From Bipalium vagum (Eukaryota; Platyhelminthes; Tricladida; Geoplanidae), in contig JBBMKC010035359.1 of assembly GCA_037834085.1 (NCBI GenBank), positions 1 through 29,238 of the forward strand: a stretch of 29,238 nucleotides of DNA. The letters are read 5' to 3'. The position numbers and the translations under genes are program-made. This document shows, in pieces, positions 11,463-20,790 of this stretch (position 1 is its first letter; every line of letters begins with the position of its first letter). Below the pieces are notes generated by a model, which saw only the letters and a list, made by a program, of their open reading frames with translations, did not search any database and was not told the DNA's origin.

Positions 11463-13501
11463 ATTATTTTAAAAAAATAATAATAAATAAATAAAATTTT
11501 CACTCATTTTATAGACTATTAAAACAAAATTTGTTTAACTTATTCACATTTATTAAAGTTAAATAAATCAATAATGTAAAGGATTTAAATAAGGATGATA
11601 ATAATTGCCTAAATTATTTAGTGGAGATGACCTAATTCACTGGTGGATCGATGAGAAGAATCTTGGCAGTCTTAACTGGTGGCAACAGTAAAAAAACAGT
11701 TCATAGATATAATAACAATAATAATAATAAACATCATGACAGAATGTGAGTTTATCTCCACAAAACTCGTGTAAATCTGCTGCAAAAACACCAACAACCA
11801 GCTCGGAAAGGCTGAATTAATGAATAAATGGTAGTAGAGAATAAACTATAAACCCAACACGAGGGACCAGTTTACAATTATCACCAATCTTTCACTCAGT
11901 CGTATATTTAGTCTTCCTGAGACACCAATAGCAATCCCATCGGGATGCACTGAGCGATATCAGCTCAAAATTCAATTGCAAGTGGCCAATCCTTATCTTT
12001 GGTAGCCAGTATCAAAAAAATTGACTGATGCTGCAAACAAATCAGACCACCAGTTAAAATCAAGTCATCAGCTTTATCGATCAGTGGCCCTCAACATTAC
12101 TTCTATAATTGAATTAATACCAAATAAGATTTTCCGGCCTCTTTCATCGATCGTTTAGAGAGTCCCACAGGACCCTGTTAATGGAAAACACATTAGTTAG
12201 ATTAACAAATCTAGCTTCGACCTGGTGCTTATTTTCAGTTGACTTTTCTTGTGGTCGATTAGCCAATTTACATTATTGATGAAGCTCGCCACCAAAACCG
12301 TGATGGAGCGGCAGTCGCTACATTTGTTGCACTGACCATCGCTGCCCATCTCTTTTTATGGAATTCATAACATTGAACTTATCACAAATGATTGACATAT
12401 TTCGTTACATTTCGCTGTTTGACAACACGAGTCTGTTCTCAAACGTATTCCGCAAAATGGGACTTGGTCATATATATTGATTTTGTGCTGTCCAACAGAT
12501 TTTATTTCGTTTTTTCATCGAAAAAACCCATCTTATCTCTCATGTTAATCATGGATTTGGGCTGAAAAAATAGTTTTTGATAAAATCAAAATTTTACAAT
12601 TTTCAATCCGTTTCAAGAAATTCTGGAAAAAAATCGACAAAAAATTCCCTTTTTAAATTTTTCAGTTGATTTTACGAATTTATCGTAGTAAATTATTTTA
12701 CGAGTTAATTTTCGCAGCGTATTTTTTTCCAAAAAATAAATTACAAGATAAGATTTTTTTGCGTTATCATATGAAACGTAAATCCCATTTATGAAAAAAA
12801 AACCCCCCTATTTTATTGTCTGAAATTTCCTGATACAATATAATGAATTAATTAATGATTTATTAAAACAAATTATCAATTCATTAATGTGTTAACAGCT
12901 TTTCGTGCTTAATTGACACAAGACGATTATTATTTTTTTGTTTTAATCGCAAAATAATATTTAACGTTTTTATATATTATATAATTGATTTGATTCCTTT
13001 TGTTAACAATTTAATAAATTTGAACGATTTATGCCGTTTTCTGCCATATTTATCATTCATTAAAACAAATCGTAAATAATTTATTGTGAGTAAACGAATG
13101 ACCCTCAATGATCAAGAAAATTTAATAATTAATCTTGATGTTCCGAGAATATTTTATTAGAGGTTTAGTACAAATGAACATAGAGTTGTGAGGAAATGTA
13201 CAAAAATTCAGTGATTTCAATAATTTATAATTATTTATAATTGATTGTTTTCACTAAAAATCATCCATGCATTTTTATTAAATTTCAGTCGATGTGAAGT
13301 TTTGAGTAATCAAAACTTTGTTTTACTACATTGAGAGTTCAGGGTTTTCTTTATATATGAAAACATCCAGAAATCTTACTCCGGAGAGATTGTTCTCAAA
13401 TTATATACATTGATACTACAAGCCTAATTCTGATTTTACTTGAAAATCTCACAAAAAAATTAAATTATTGTTGTTCTAATACAAAATAAAGGTTGAAACT
13501 A

Positions 13502-13505
<4 letters not shown>

Positions 13506-13579
<74 letters not shown>
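13506..13579. repeat. (ATT)n microsatellite
   Basis: About 74 bp of uninterrupted TTA repeats (close to 25 units), the longest pure array inside the window. It ends where ATTG breaks the pattern at 13580. Confidence 0.95.
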
Positions 13580-14818
13580 GTTATATCAGTTATATTCTTA
13601 TTTTGTCTTTTTTAATAATAATATAAGATCAAAGCAATGATAATATTTTTCATTATTAATAATTTTCATTTGTTTAAATTTATAAATTTAAAATAATAAT
13701 ATTTTTCATTATATCCAATTACTTAAACTTTCAAACATGGACCTCACCATTTTTTAAAAATTAAATATTTTACTTTATAAAATGTTACCAACATTGATTG
13801 TTCTATTTTTATTTAAAATTTTAACAAAAAATATTAAAAAAAACTGTCATTTTAAAAATTTAATAATTTTTAAAACTTTAAGTTAAAAACAAAAAACAAT
13901 CGTTAATTTAGGTGTGAGATCCTTATTTGAAAAAAATTCAATCAAACTAATTGTTCGAACTAATCCTTATAATCTCATAAATTGTTATATATCAAATAAT
14001 AAATAAGATTTACACTTTTAGTACTACTGTTTCTATGGTAATGATGAAATTTTATTTAAAATATGGAAATATATCAAAATGTTAAATAATTTTCATTTGT
14101 TTAAATTTATAAATGATTTTCTTTAAGCAAAAATATGTGGTCTATTAAATTTACCTCATTTTTCTAAGAAATCATTTAATAAAATATATATTATTTTTGG
14201 TCACATAATTTCCATGTCCCGTACATAATTGTAAAATAAATACCATGGAAAAATATAATATTAAGTGAACTAGCACTTTTCTAAAATCATTACCCGGTAT
14301 ATTCTATGAGAAAGTGAAAGTGAAATTCTGTAGTCGTTTTCGCGTAAGATTTTTAATGTGTTTTTTTTCGTTCACAGATTTACTTTCTCCGGTTCCCAAT
14401 TAAGGAATTCGGATAAAATCAGAGTTTTTCAATGTGGTCTTTTTTGAAAAATTTAAGAAATTTACTTTTCATTGAAAAATCGTGAGATAATATTGCAAGT
14501 TTGCGTCTTAAAAAATCGGAAAGTGGAAATTATTTTTACATTATTTTATAATAAATAAATTAAAAATTATATCTGCCAATTACCAGAACACATTCAATTT
14601 CTGAATATTTCACTGGGACAAATATCAGGCGATTTTTTACTGATTTGCTACTTACAATAGACAGTAGTATTCCGTTAAGACAATAATGTCCAAAATGACA
14701 ATGGGAAACACGCACATTTCAGTTTAGTATCGCAGTAATTAAATAATATTTTTTTTTGCTTATTATTAATATATTAATATATTAATGTATGGAAGATAAG
14801 AATAATAAGTTCCAAATA

Positions 14819-15713
14819 CAGGGTGGTCTCATTAGAAAACCCAGAAATTTAGAAAAATTTTATTTTTTAGTATTTACAGCAAACATTCAGTAAATTCATA
14901 TACCATATCAAAATGGTTTCCTTGCACAGCTTCCCATTTCATTAACCATGGAATCCAAGCTCCTGTTGCATTTCCGAGTGCGGCTTGTGTAATGTTATTC
15001 TAAGCATCTAGCAATATGAGTTTCAGATCATCAAATGCATTTGTATTAAGACGATTTTTCTGAGTTTCTGTCAGTAACAAAATCAAAATACATTAATCCA
15101 TCACATTGAGATCTGGACACTTCACAAGAAGGCAACGTTATGCTTGGCAGTGTGGGCTTCAGCACTATCTGGATGTAATATCCATGATTCATTTTCCATC
15201 GCATTCTTTTTATCTTTAAACATTAGAGGACACAATTTAAATAATAAATAAATATTATATTTTGATTTACACTTTTCCTTTTGCAACGCGAAAAATGCTA
15301 TTGATATGAATTGAAGCCTTCAATAAATCTCAGTTATGTTTTCCCATAATAGAAATACTGCACATAACGAAATAGAGAAAGTTTGAAATTTTCATATTCA
15401 ACTAGTAAATCTTCTTTGGATACATCAGTTTTTACTCTTACCTCTTATTTTTATACAGGACTTCGGTTTATATTGTTTATGAACATTAGAAACGAATATC
15501 TTCGATATTTTCATTTCCCGGACGATTTTTCTTTGGTTCAAGTGACTTCTTTCAGTATCTCCTACATGAAAGGGTGATAAAGCTAAAGCCCTCATGTTTT
15601 GACGTTTCTTATTTAGGGGTCTTGTTCCATGGATCTTTTTTATAACTGGGAACAGGATTGTCAAATTGATGTTTTGTAATGTTTGAAGGGTTAGTAACAA
15701 ATGACCACCCCAA
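14819..15713 (-). mobile_element. Tc1/mariner-superfamily element with diverged terminal repeats
   Basis: The ends are CAGGGTGGTCTCATTAGAAA at 14819 and, inverted, TTGGGGTGGTCATTTGTTAC at 15713. Both share GGGTGGTC and a downstream ACCC, and each is flanked by TA (14817-14818 and 15714-15715). The minus strand encodes a decayed transposase. Near 15500-15600 is an N-terminal HTH-like stretch (RALALSPFHVGDTE, then KIVREMKISKIFVSNVHKQY). A catalytic WILHPDSAEAHTA block lies near 15150-15185. The C-terminal end is NNITQAALGNATGAWIPWL, then EAVQGNHFD near 14905-14960. At 895 bp it is shorter than a full element (about 1.2-1.3 kb), so the middle is probably deleted; frameshifts and stops abound. 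The lineage differs from the mariners and from the Tc1 copy at 3777. Confidence 0.75.
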
Positions 15714-15743
15714 TATTAGTAATGGAATAAGAGTTTGTCTTTT
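15714..15743. other. Junction between two transposon remnants
   Basis: Only about 30 bases separate the right end of the 14819-15713 element from the first recognisable codon of mariner copy E. No mariner sequence is found on the far (left) side of the first element, so simple insertion into an intact mariner is not supported. Confidence 0.5.
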
Positions 15744-16108
15744 ATTGTCGCAAAAACCGTTGATGAGGCTATAAAACAGTTGAAATGGGATGTCTTACCC
15801 CACCCGTCATACTCTCCAGACATTGCTCCGTCGGATTATCATTTATTCCGTTCGATGGCACATGGTCTGTCAGAGCCCAGCTTTATGACTTATGAGGATG
15901 TAAAAAATGGCTAGATCATTGGATTGCCTCTAAGTCAAATAATTCTTTTTATGATAGCATACATAAACTGCCACAACTTTGGGAAAACGTTGTCATGAGT
16001 GAAGGAAATTATTTTTAATAAAAATCTTTTATAAATTTTCTTTGGTTGTTTTTTATTTATTTGATTTTAAATAAGGGTAAAAACGGGGGAGTCATATTTG
16101 TAGACCTA
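15744..16108 (+). mobile_element. Well-preserved 3' end of a mariner (copy E)
   Basis: The plus strand encodes the last ~90 residues of a DD34D mariner transposase with almost consensus sequence: VAKTVDEAIKQLKWDVLPHP, then SYSPDIAPSDYHLFRSMAHG with the third catalytic D, then LSEPSFMTYEDV. One base is missing from the A-run in GTAAAAAATGG (about 15901-15911). In the next frame it continues KWLDHWIASKSNNSFYDSIH, then KLPQLWENVVMSEGNYF and a stop at 16016-16018. The element's 3' end is AATAAGGGTAAAAACGGGG, then GAGTCATATTTGTAGACCTA, ending near 16108. This is a classic mariner terminus. Everything upstream of the second catalytic D is missing. It is the best-preserved mariner piece here and probably the youngest. 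Confidence 0.92.
16070..16108 (+). repeat. 3' terminal inverted repeat of mariner copy E
   Basis: Read inward on the minus strand: TAGGTCTACAAATATGACTC then CCCCGTTTTTACC, the general form of mariner termini of the copy A/E lineage. There is no inverted partner, because the 5' half of the element is missing. Confidence 0.75.
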
Positions 16109-16692
16109 TTAATATAAATATTAACAAAACAATGTTTAATGAAAAGTAGATGGTCATTGGACAAAATATATTTTAATATACGTTAGGTATTATATTAACT
16201 ATTATAAAGCGTGAAAAATTCAATTTCAATAAAAATCATTTCAAAGTTTTTTTGTATGTCAATTATTAAAGTTTGTTTAAGCATGCTTAAGTGAAACATA
16301 TTTGAAATTCTTTTATCAGTTTTGGCTGGTTGTATTATTATAATGTATTACATTATAGAATATTATCAAATAAAAATTATTTAAATTATTTATAGTGAGG
16401 TCTTACGAGAAATTTGAAGATGTTACATAACAATTGTTTATATATATATGACAGAATATATAACATCAATTATTAAAATGATAAGAAGAAATACCAGATT
16501 GCTGAAAAATTGCATAATTAAGCAACTGGGTTAACCGGGACATCAGAAAAAAGCAATTAAAAAAGATCCCTTTGATACTGCTTCTGAATATTAATAAAGA
16601 ATCAAAAGGATATGAAAATAGATTAAAGATATAATCCTGAAACGATGCTTAAGTATGTGGGTTGAAATCGTCAAGGTTGGAGACGATTTATA
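16109..16692. other. AT-rich spacer
   Basis: No gene or repeat of note; a short TATATATATA run lies near 16440. Confidence 0.6.
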
Positions 16693-16723
16693 CAGAGTGT
16701 ATAAAAAGTAAATATCCGATTTG
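16693..16723 (+). repeat. Left terminal inverted repeat
   Basis: Pairs with 17355-17384 on the opposite strand with about three mismatches and one one-base gap; TA precedes it. Confidence 0.88.
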
Positions 16724-17354
16724 TAAGCTCAGCAAAAATTTTATAATTCAATTAAATACAACTGATTCAAATTTTCAATAAAATAGGACTACAATTTCAG
16801 GTATTTGTTAAATTGCTTAAAAAATTTGAAATATATAAATACGTAATATTTAAATTTTAGAAGATGATCGATATTGTCGAAAGTATTAGAATTGTATTAC
16901 TTATGGCTAAGATGGGACCAGTTACGTCTGTTAGACGGCATTTGTAACATTTAAAATGCAAAAATATACCAACAGCGAGAAGTATGAGAAAGATCTTTGC
17001 AAAGTTTAAAGAAATAGGTGGTGTTATTGATATTTCAAAGTCCGGAAGACCATCACTTGAAGATGGGAAAGTGGATAAAATTAGTAAAATCTATGAGGAA
17101 ATACCTTATACCTCAGTAAGAATTTCTGCTAAGAAAGTTGGATGCAGTTATAAAACTACACAATATACTGCAAGAAGAACTTCAACTTTATCCACACAAG
17201 ATTCAAAGAAGAAGCATCTAAGACAAATTCAACAATGTGTAAAAATGCTTTGAATTGTTTTTATCATTGCTTACATAAGTGTATCAGTGTTAATGGAGAA
17301 TCTGTTGAAAAAATTGGCTGTCTAATTTAAATATATTTAACAGTATGACAATTT

Positions 17355-17384
17355 AAAATGGGATACTTACTTTTTACACACCTG
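17355..17384 (-). repeat. Right terminal inverted repeat
   Basis: Inverted match to 16693-16723, ending in CCTG followed by TA. Confidence 0.88.
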
Positions 17385-17515
17385 TAAAATAAGATAATTA
17401 CCTTAATCATTATTATTATAATCAATTGTTAGAGAAATCAAATATAGGAACTTCAGTTGAGAATAAATGAGAAATATTATTACATTATTACAGAAACATT
17501 ATTACAGAGTCAACT

Positions 17516-17710
17516 TTGAATTTGGAATTCCTTTCTCCCTATTCTTATATGCTTAACCCAATTGAGAATGTATTCTCAAAGGTTAAAGCATATGTGAGGA
17601 GTCATATATCGGCAGAAGTGAGTCTTGTTGATTTAATACACCAAGGAATGGATACAATATCACTGAATGATTGTGGAGGATATGTCATGAAAATGACCCG
17701 CAAATTATAA
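17516..17710 (+). pseudogene. Orphan C-terminal end of an IS630/Tc-type transposase
   Basis: The frame LEFLSPYSYMLNPIENVFSK runs on as VKAYVRSHISAEVSLVDLIH, then GMDTISLNDCGGYVMKMTRK and a stop. This is the third catalytic block of the DDE_3 (IS630/Tc) superfamily: PPYSP.LNPIE, with the catalytic E at about 17564-17566, then the typical NDC-GY-M helix. The SP-Y-S of the PYSP motif is changed to PYSY. Only the last ~63 residues remain; the residues before are not recognisable upstream. It lies 130 bases right of the 16693-17384 element but ends quite differently from it (NDCGGYV against SVNGESVEKI), so it is a separate lineage. The ATG at 17516 is incidental. Confidence 0.8.
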
Positions 17711-17816
17711 ATTGCAGTCTCTGGTCAGCCAATGCCTATGGATTAAAAATTTTATCCCTATCATGTTTATTAATAAATCTATCCATTTGTTTCTTTCATT
17801 AGTTATTAGTTTCATA

Positions 17817-17918
17817 AAAAATGAAAAAGTTTAATTCAAAATGAAAAAAGTTTAATTCAAAATGAAAAAGTTTAATTTAAAGTGAGAGGTTTAATTTAAA
17901 TTGAAAATGGTATAATCA
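17817..17918. repeat. Minisatellite, about five 20-bp units
   Basis: Units of the form AAAATGAAAAAGTTTAATTC are repeated head to tail. The first three are nearly identical (the second has one extra A); the fourth and fifth are diverged (AAAGTGAGAGGTTTAATTT, AAATTGAAAATGGTATAATC). Not inside a coding frame. Confidence 0.9.
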
Positions 17919-18520
17919 ATTATGGATTACGAAATTTTAAATATCCAGTCAAGAACTTCAGTGGGGATTCCACGGAATTTACACATTTTATGTTTGATAT
18001 ACATAACACTTGATTTTTATTGGCAATAGATTAAAATATATAAGTAAATTCTAAATTTGGGCTGCCTAGAATAACTAAATTGATGATGAGAACATTTGCA
18101 AAAATTTCCACAAACCATTGATTATCAACAGTCACTGTGAACTCAGATATATTTAACTCAGTATTACAAAAAATCTATACTGGTTAGCTTTTAGAACCAG
18201 CAATATAAAAAAGAATTATTTGTCAATAGGAAGCCTGATATACACTCTATTCATGAACCTGTTGGAACTGAAACATATTCATTGCATGTTCTTTGATGAA
18301 ATCCAGAACTATCTGGTTGTCAATAACAATATCATTAGACAATTCTTTGAAAAAAAACGTAAAAAATACATCTATTAGGTTTCGTATGAATGTGTGTATT
18401 TTATCCAAGTATGACTCTTTAAGTAAGTGCACCGATCACAAAAAATAAAACAAACAAAAATGATTTTCAAATTTCTTATTTTAATTACAATTTTTACAAA
18501 TTTTTAAAAGTTTTTACACT
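17919..18520. other. Non-coding stretch
   Basis: AT-rich. A 61-codon minus-strand open frame at 18247-18432 shows no motif and is not called. Short inverted words GATCACA (about 18434) and TGTGATC (about 18520) face each other near its right edge. Confidence 0.55.
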
Positions 18521-18736
18521 GTGATCAAAATGACACTAATTAATCAGAGAAGATATCAATCTGTACTAGAAAATAATCTGCACCGCCCTGAAATAAAAAA
18601 ATCAAATCTGATAACTAGTTTATCCGACCGTAATTGTCGGAAATTAACTGAAAGAGAAATTAAGAGAGAGGAATTTAATTTTTTAAAGACAGAAACGGGA
18701 ATTAATATTCACGTTCTGTTTAATTTATTTAATTAA
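18521..18736 (+). pseudogene. Possible N-terminal fragment of a Tc3/Tc1-type transposase
   Basis: The 71-codon frame contains RPEIKKSNLITSLSDRNCRK followed by LTEREIKRE. This resembles the linker between the two helix-turn-helix motifs of Tc1/Tc3 transposases, where a basic GRP-like hook is followed by 'LS.RD.RKL.REIK..'. No first HTH, second HTH or catalytic block is recognisable around it. The frame is close to base-composition noise except for the LSDRNCRKLTEREI core, so this is a tentative call; a random AT-rich open frame is the alternative. Confidence 0.3.
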
Positions 18737-19649
18737 TTAGTTATAGTGAATATAATAATTCACTTACACTTGTTTTTATATATTTTTTGAGTTATAATAA
18801 ACTCTAATAGGCTTTTATCTTTTTCAAAGTTTTAACTTTAGTTACAATAAACCAAATTTTATGAATTTTGAAGTCAAATTTTTATGATTTTTCCTTTAGT
18901 ATTTATACTATTTTCCTGTGATGTGTGTTGGTGTTCCTACTACTGTCATTGGTGTTTTTAAATGAAGTTACTCCTTTTTCCTTTTGACGTCATTATCCAT
19001 ATTTGTCGCAATCATATATATTTTTTAACAAACAATTACTTGACGTAATCACTTATTTTTACCTATTACTATTACTATTAAAAATTAAATATTATTATTC
19101 TTCCATCATTATCATTATTATTATTATTATTAGTTTAATTTAATGTATTTTCTATAAAGTCCTTGTGGGACTTAATTCTTAAAAACCAATTAGTCTTTTA
19201 TAATTTACTCCTTGATAAATTATAATTTGTCCACATTAAGGGATTAATCCTAATTGCCTTTATTAATTAATTTTCCTTGCCAATTTATTATTCTTCCACA
19301 TAGGTTTTTATTTTTTTTAATTATTTATTATTCTTTAGACATCCGGCTGTCTCCAAAACCTATATTATTTATGTGGATGTGTCAAGTGGATATGCCTAAA
19401 AGTAATATTATTATTAATTCTTTTATTCTTAAAATTTATTTATTTTATTTTATAAAATTTCTTATAACATGAACTAGATCATAAACAAAGTCATAATTAA
19501 ATAAAATAATAAAGATAACATATTTGATGATTTCCACCATTGTATCTAATTGACATTGATTAACATTCAATGAGTGTTTCTCCTTGATAAAGCTTTTATC
19601 TCTTTTTCTTTTTAACTGATGATTCTCACATCTAAAATAAAACTTTTCA
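18737..19649. other. AT-rich spacer
   Basis: No gene is recognised. An open frame at 19254-19472 is hydrophobic because of its T-rich sequence and is rejected. A short (ATT)n run sits at 19106-19131. Confidence 0.6.
19106..19131. repeat. Short (ATT)n microsatellite
   Basis: A TCATTATTATT run of about eight units, interrupted at its left edge by ATC. Confidence 0.8.
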
Positions 19650-20790
19650 TCATCGAGAGAAGCAATCTTAAATGATAATTTTCCAAAGATTATTGCTGAG
19701 TATGCACCCCAGAATATTACAAAGGAGATGAAACGGAACTCTATTTTCGTTCAAAACTTTAAAAGACCAAGTGATAATTCTTTATTGTGCTAATGTGGAA
19801 GATGAGAAGAGACTTATTACTAATTGAAAAAGGTAAAAATATCCTCGGTGTTTTAAAGGTGTTCAAAGTTTGCCTCTTAATTATGATTCTGGTCAAAATG
19901 CATGAATGACTAGTGTAATTTTTAACAATTGATTGGTTAAATGGGATCTCCTAAATTGTCTTAGTAATAGTAATTGAAAGTACAGATTACGTTATATTTG
20001 AATATTTTGGTATTACCATTGAATGAAAAACCTGTTACGCCAATGCTATTTAAGGTAACTGAGATTTTTTATTTGTATTTTAATAACTGCGTTTATTATT
20101 TACAGGTCTCTGAATTAGAAAGTTTCAATAATGCTTGTAGTTTTCTGTGGGATGGAAAAATTGCATACAAAAAAAAGAAAATATTTTTTCAGGCTTCATG
20201 TTTCTTGCTTTTAGAAAATTAAAAGCCATGTATCCAAATTGAACATAAACCAGCATATACTTATGCACATAAAAATCCGGTCTCTATTAATAGATAAAGC
20301 TGCACAGCACATCGAATCAATATACCATTAAAGAATATCAAAATTATTTACTTACCTTCAAATACTACATAGTTAATGCAGCCATGCGATCAAGGCATTA
20401 TGCGAATTTTAAAAACTTATTGTCGCAAAGAAATACGTGCACGATTCATAACTGAACTTGATAATCCAGATCCATTTGATGCAAATGGAATTACAAAAGC
20501 ATTTTTCATCCTTGATGCATTGCACGTGATATCAATGTCGTGGAAGCATATTGCTGATAACTCAATCATAAACTGCTTCTTAAAGTGGATTTTTAAAACT
20601 AGATTCTAAATTTCAAGACTTTTATGATGTTGCTAGCGATATCTTGGATTAACAACCAGATTCTATATCAAAAGAAAAATTTGATAATTGGTTAATAATG
20701 ATAATCATATTAATAATGATGTCAAACCACAGTAGCAGTAATGACATCATACATTTATCAATCTGTTATAGATTCTAGTATCACTTAAAA
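19650..20790 (+). mobile_element. Decayed pogo/Tigger-type transposon with an internal insertion
   Basis: The plus strand gives the pogo/Tigger DDE domain in order. FPKIIAEYAPQNI is followed by DETELYFRS (the family's DETGLFFR, first catalytic D, about 19727). Then come LYCANVEDEKRLIT, PRCFKGVQSLPLNYDSGQNA and MTSVIFNN-LVKWD (to about 19951). After about 300 bp of foreign sequence it resumes KIRSLLIDKAAQH with the second D near 20295, then LKNIKIIYLPSNTT, then LMQPCDQGIMRILKTYCRKE with the third D near 20390. RARFITELDNPDPFDANGIT follows, then SWKHIADNSIINCFLK and a tail with DVASDILD. The N-terminal CENP-B-type DNA-binding domain is not recognisable and no terminal repeats were found. Several stops and frameshifts are present. 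The 20376-20609 frame is the best-kept part. Confidence 0.9.
19955..20255. other. Foreign segment inside the pogo transposase
   Basis: In pogo/Tigger proteins only about ten residues separate the WMTS...KWD block from the LLIDN block. Here about 300 bp intervene. The segment contains a candidate 51-nt intron at 20055-20105 (GGTAACT at the donor, TTATTTACAG at the acceptor) with open frame on both sides, so it can be read through or spliced without changing frame. I recognise no protein or element in it, and no clear target-site duplication at its edges. Confidence 0.5.

Larger units (their letters stand above)
10791..14818. other. Long non-coding stretch with a GC-richer island
   Basis: No gene is recognised over 4 kb. 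Positions about 11620-12480 are distinctly GC-richer, with scattered 30-50-codon open frames on both strands (for example plus strand near 12130-12280). None carries a known motif. The flanks are strongly AT-rich and contain AAT/ATT microsatellites. I see no tRNA cloverleaf or rRNA signature. Confidence 0.6.
16693..17384 (+). mobile_element. Internally deleted Tc1/mariner-superfamily transposon with paired terminal repeats
   Basis: The left end CAGAGTGTATAAAAAGTAAA and the right end (inverted) CAGGTGTGTAAAAAGTAAGT match closely over about 30 bases, each bordered by TA (16691-16692 and 17385-17386). The element is 692 bp long. The plus-strand frame starts with ATG at 16864 (MIDIVESIRIVLLMAKMGPV), then a stop. 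It continues TARSMRKIFAKFKEIGGVID, ISKSGRPSLEDGKVDKISKI and TSVRISAKKVGCSYKTT, a two-HTH DNA-binding domain with a GRP hook, as in the 'T.K.IQRW.KKF..TG.V' transposases common in arthropods. After about 125 codons it passes directly to LHKCISVNGESVEKI, the usual last residues of such a transposase. The catalytic DDE/D core is deleted. The copy is non-autonomous; the conserved ends suggest it could have been moved in trans. Confidence 0.85.

Noticed and set aside
15383-15577. 64-codon plus-strand open frame
   Set aside because: It overlaps the minus-strand HTH region of the element at 14819-15713 and has no motif of its own.
18247-18432. 61-codon minus-strand open frame
   Set aside because: No family motif; runs of F come from a T-rich tract.
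19254-19472. 72-codon plus-strand open frame with apparent membrane segments
   Set aside because: The hydrophobicity follows from T-rich codons; no conserved pattern.
19974-20222. 82-codon plus-strand open frame as an independent gene
   Set aside because: It sits inside the segment interrupting the pogo transposase and has no recognised homology; described as part of that segment.
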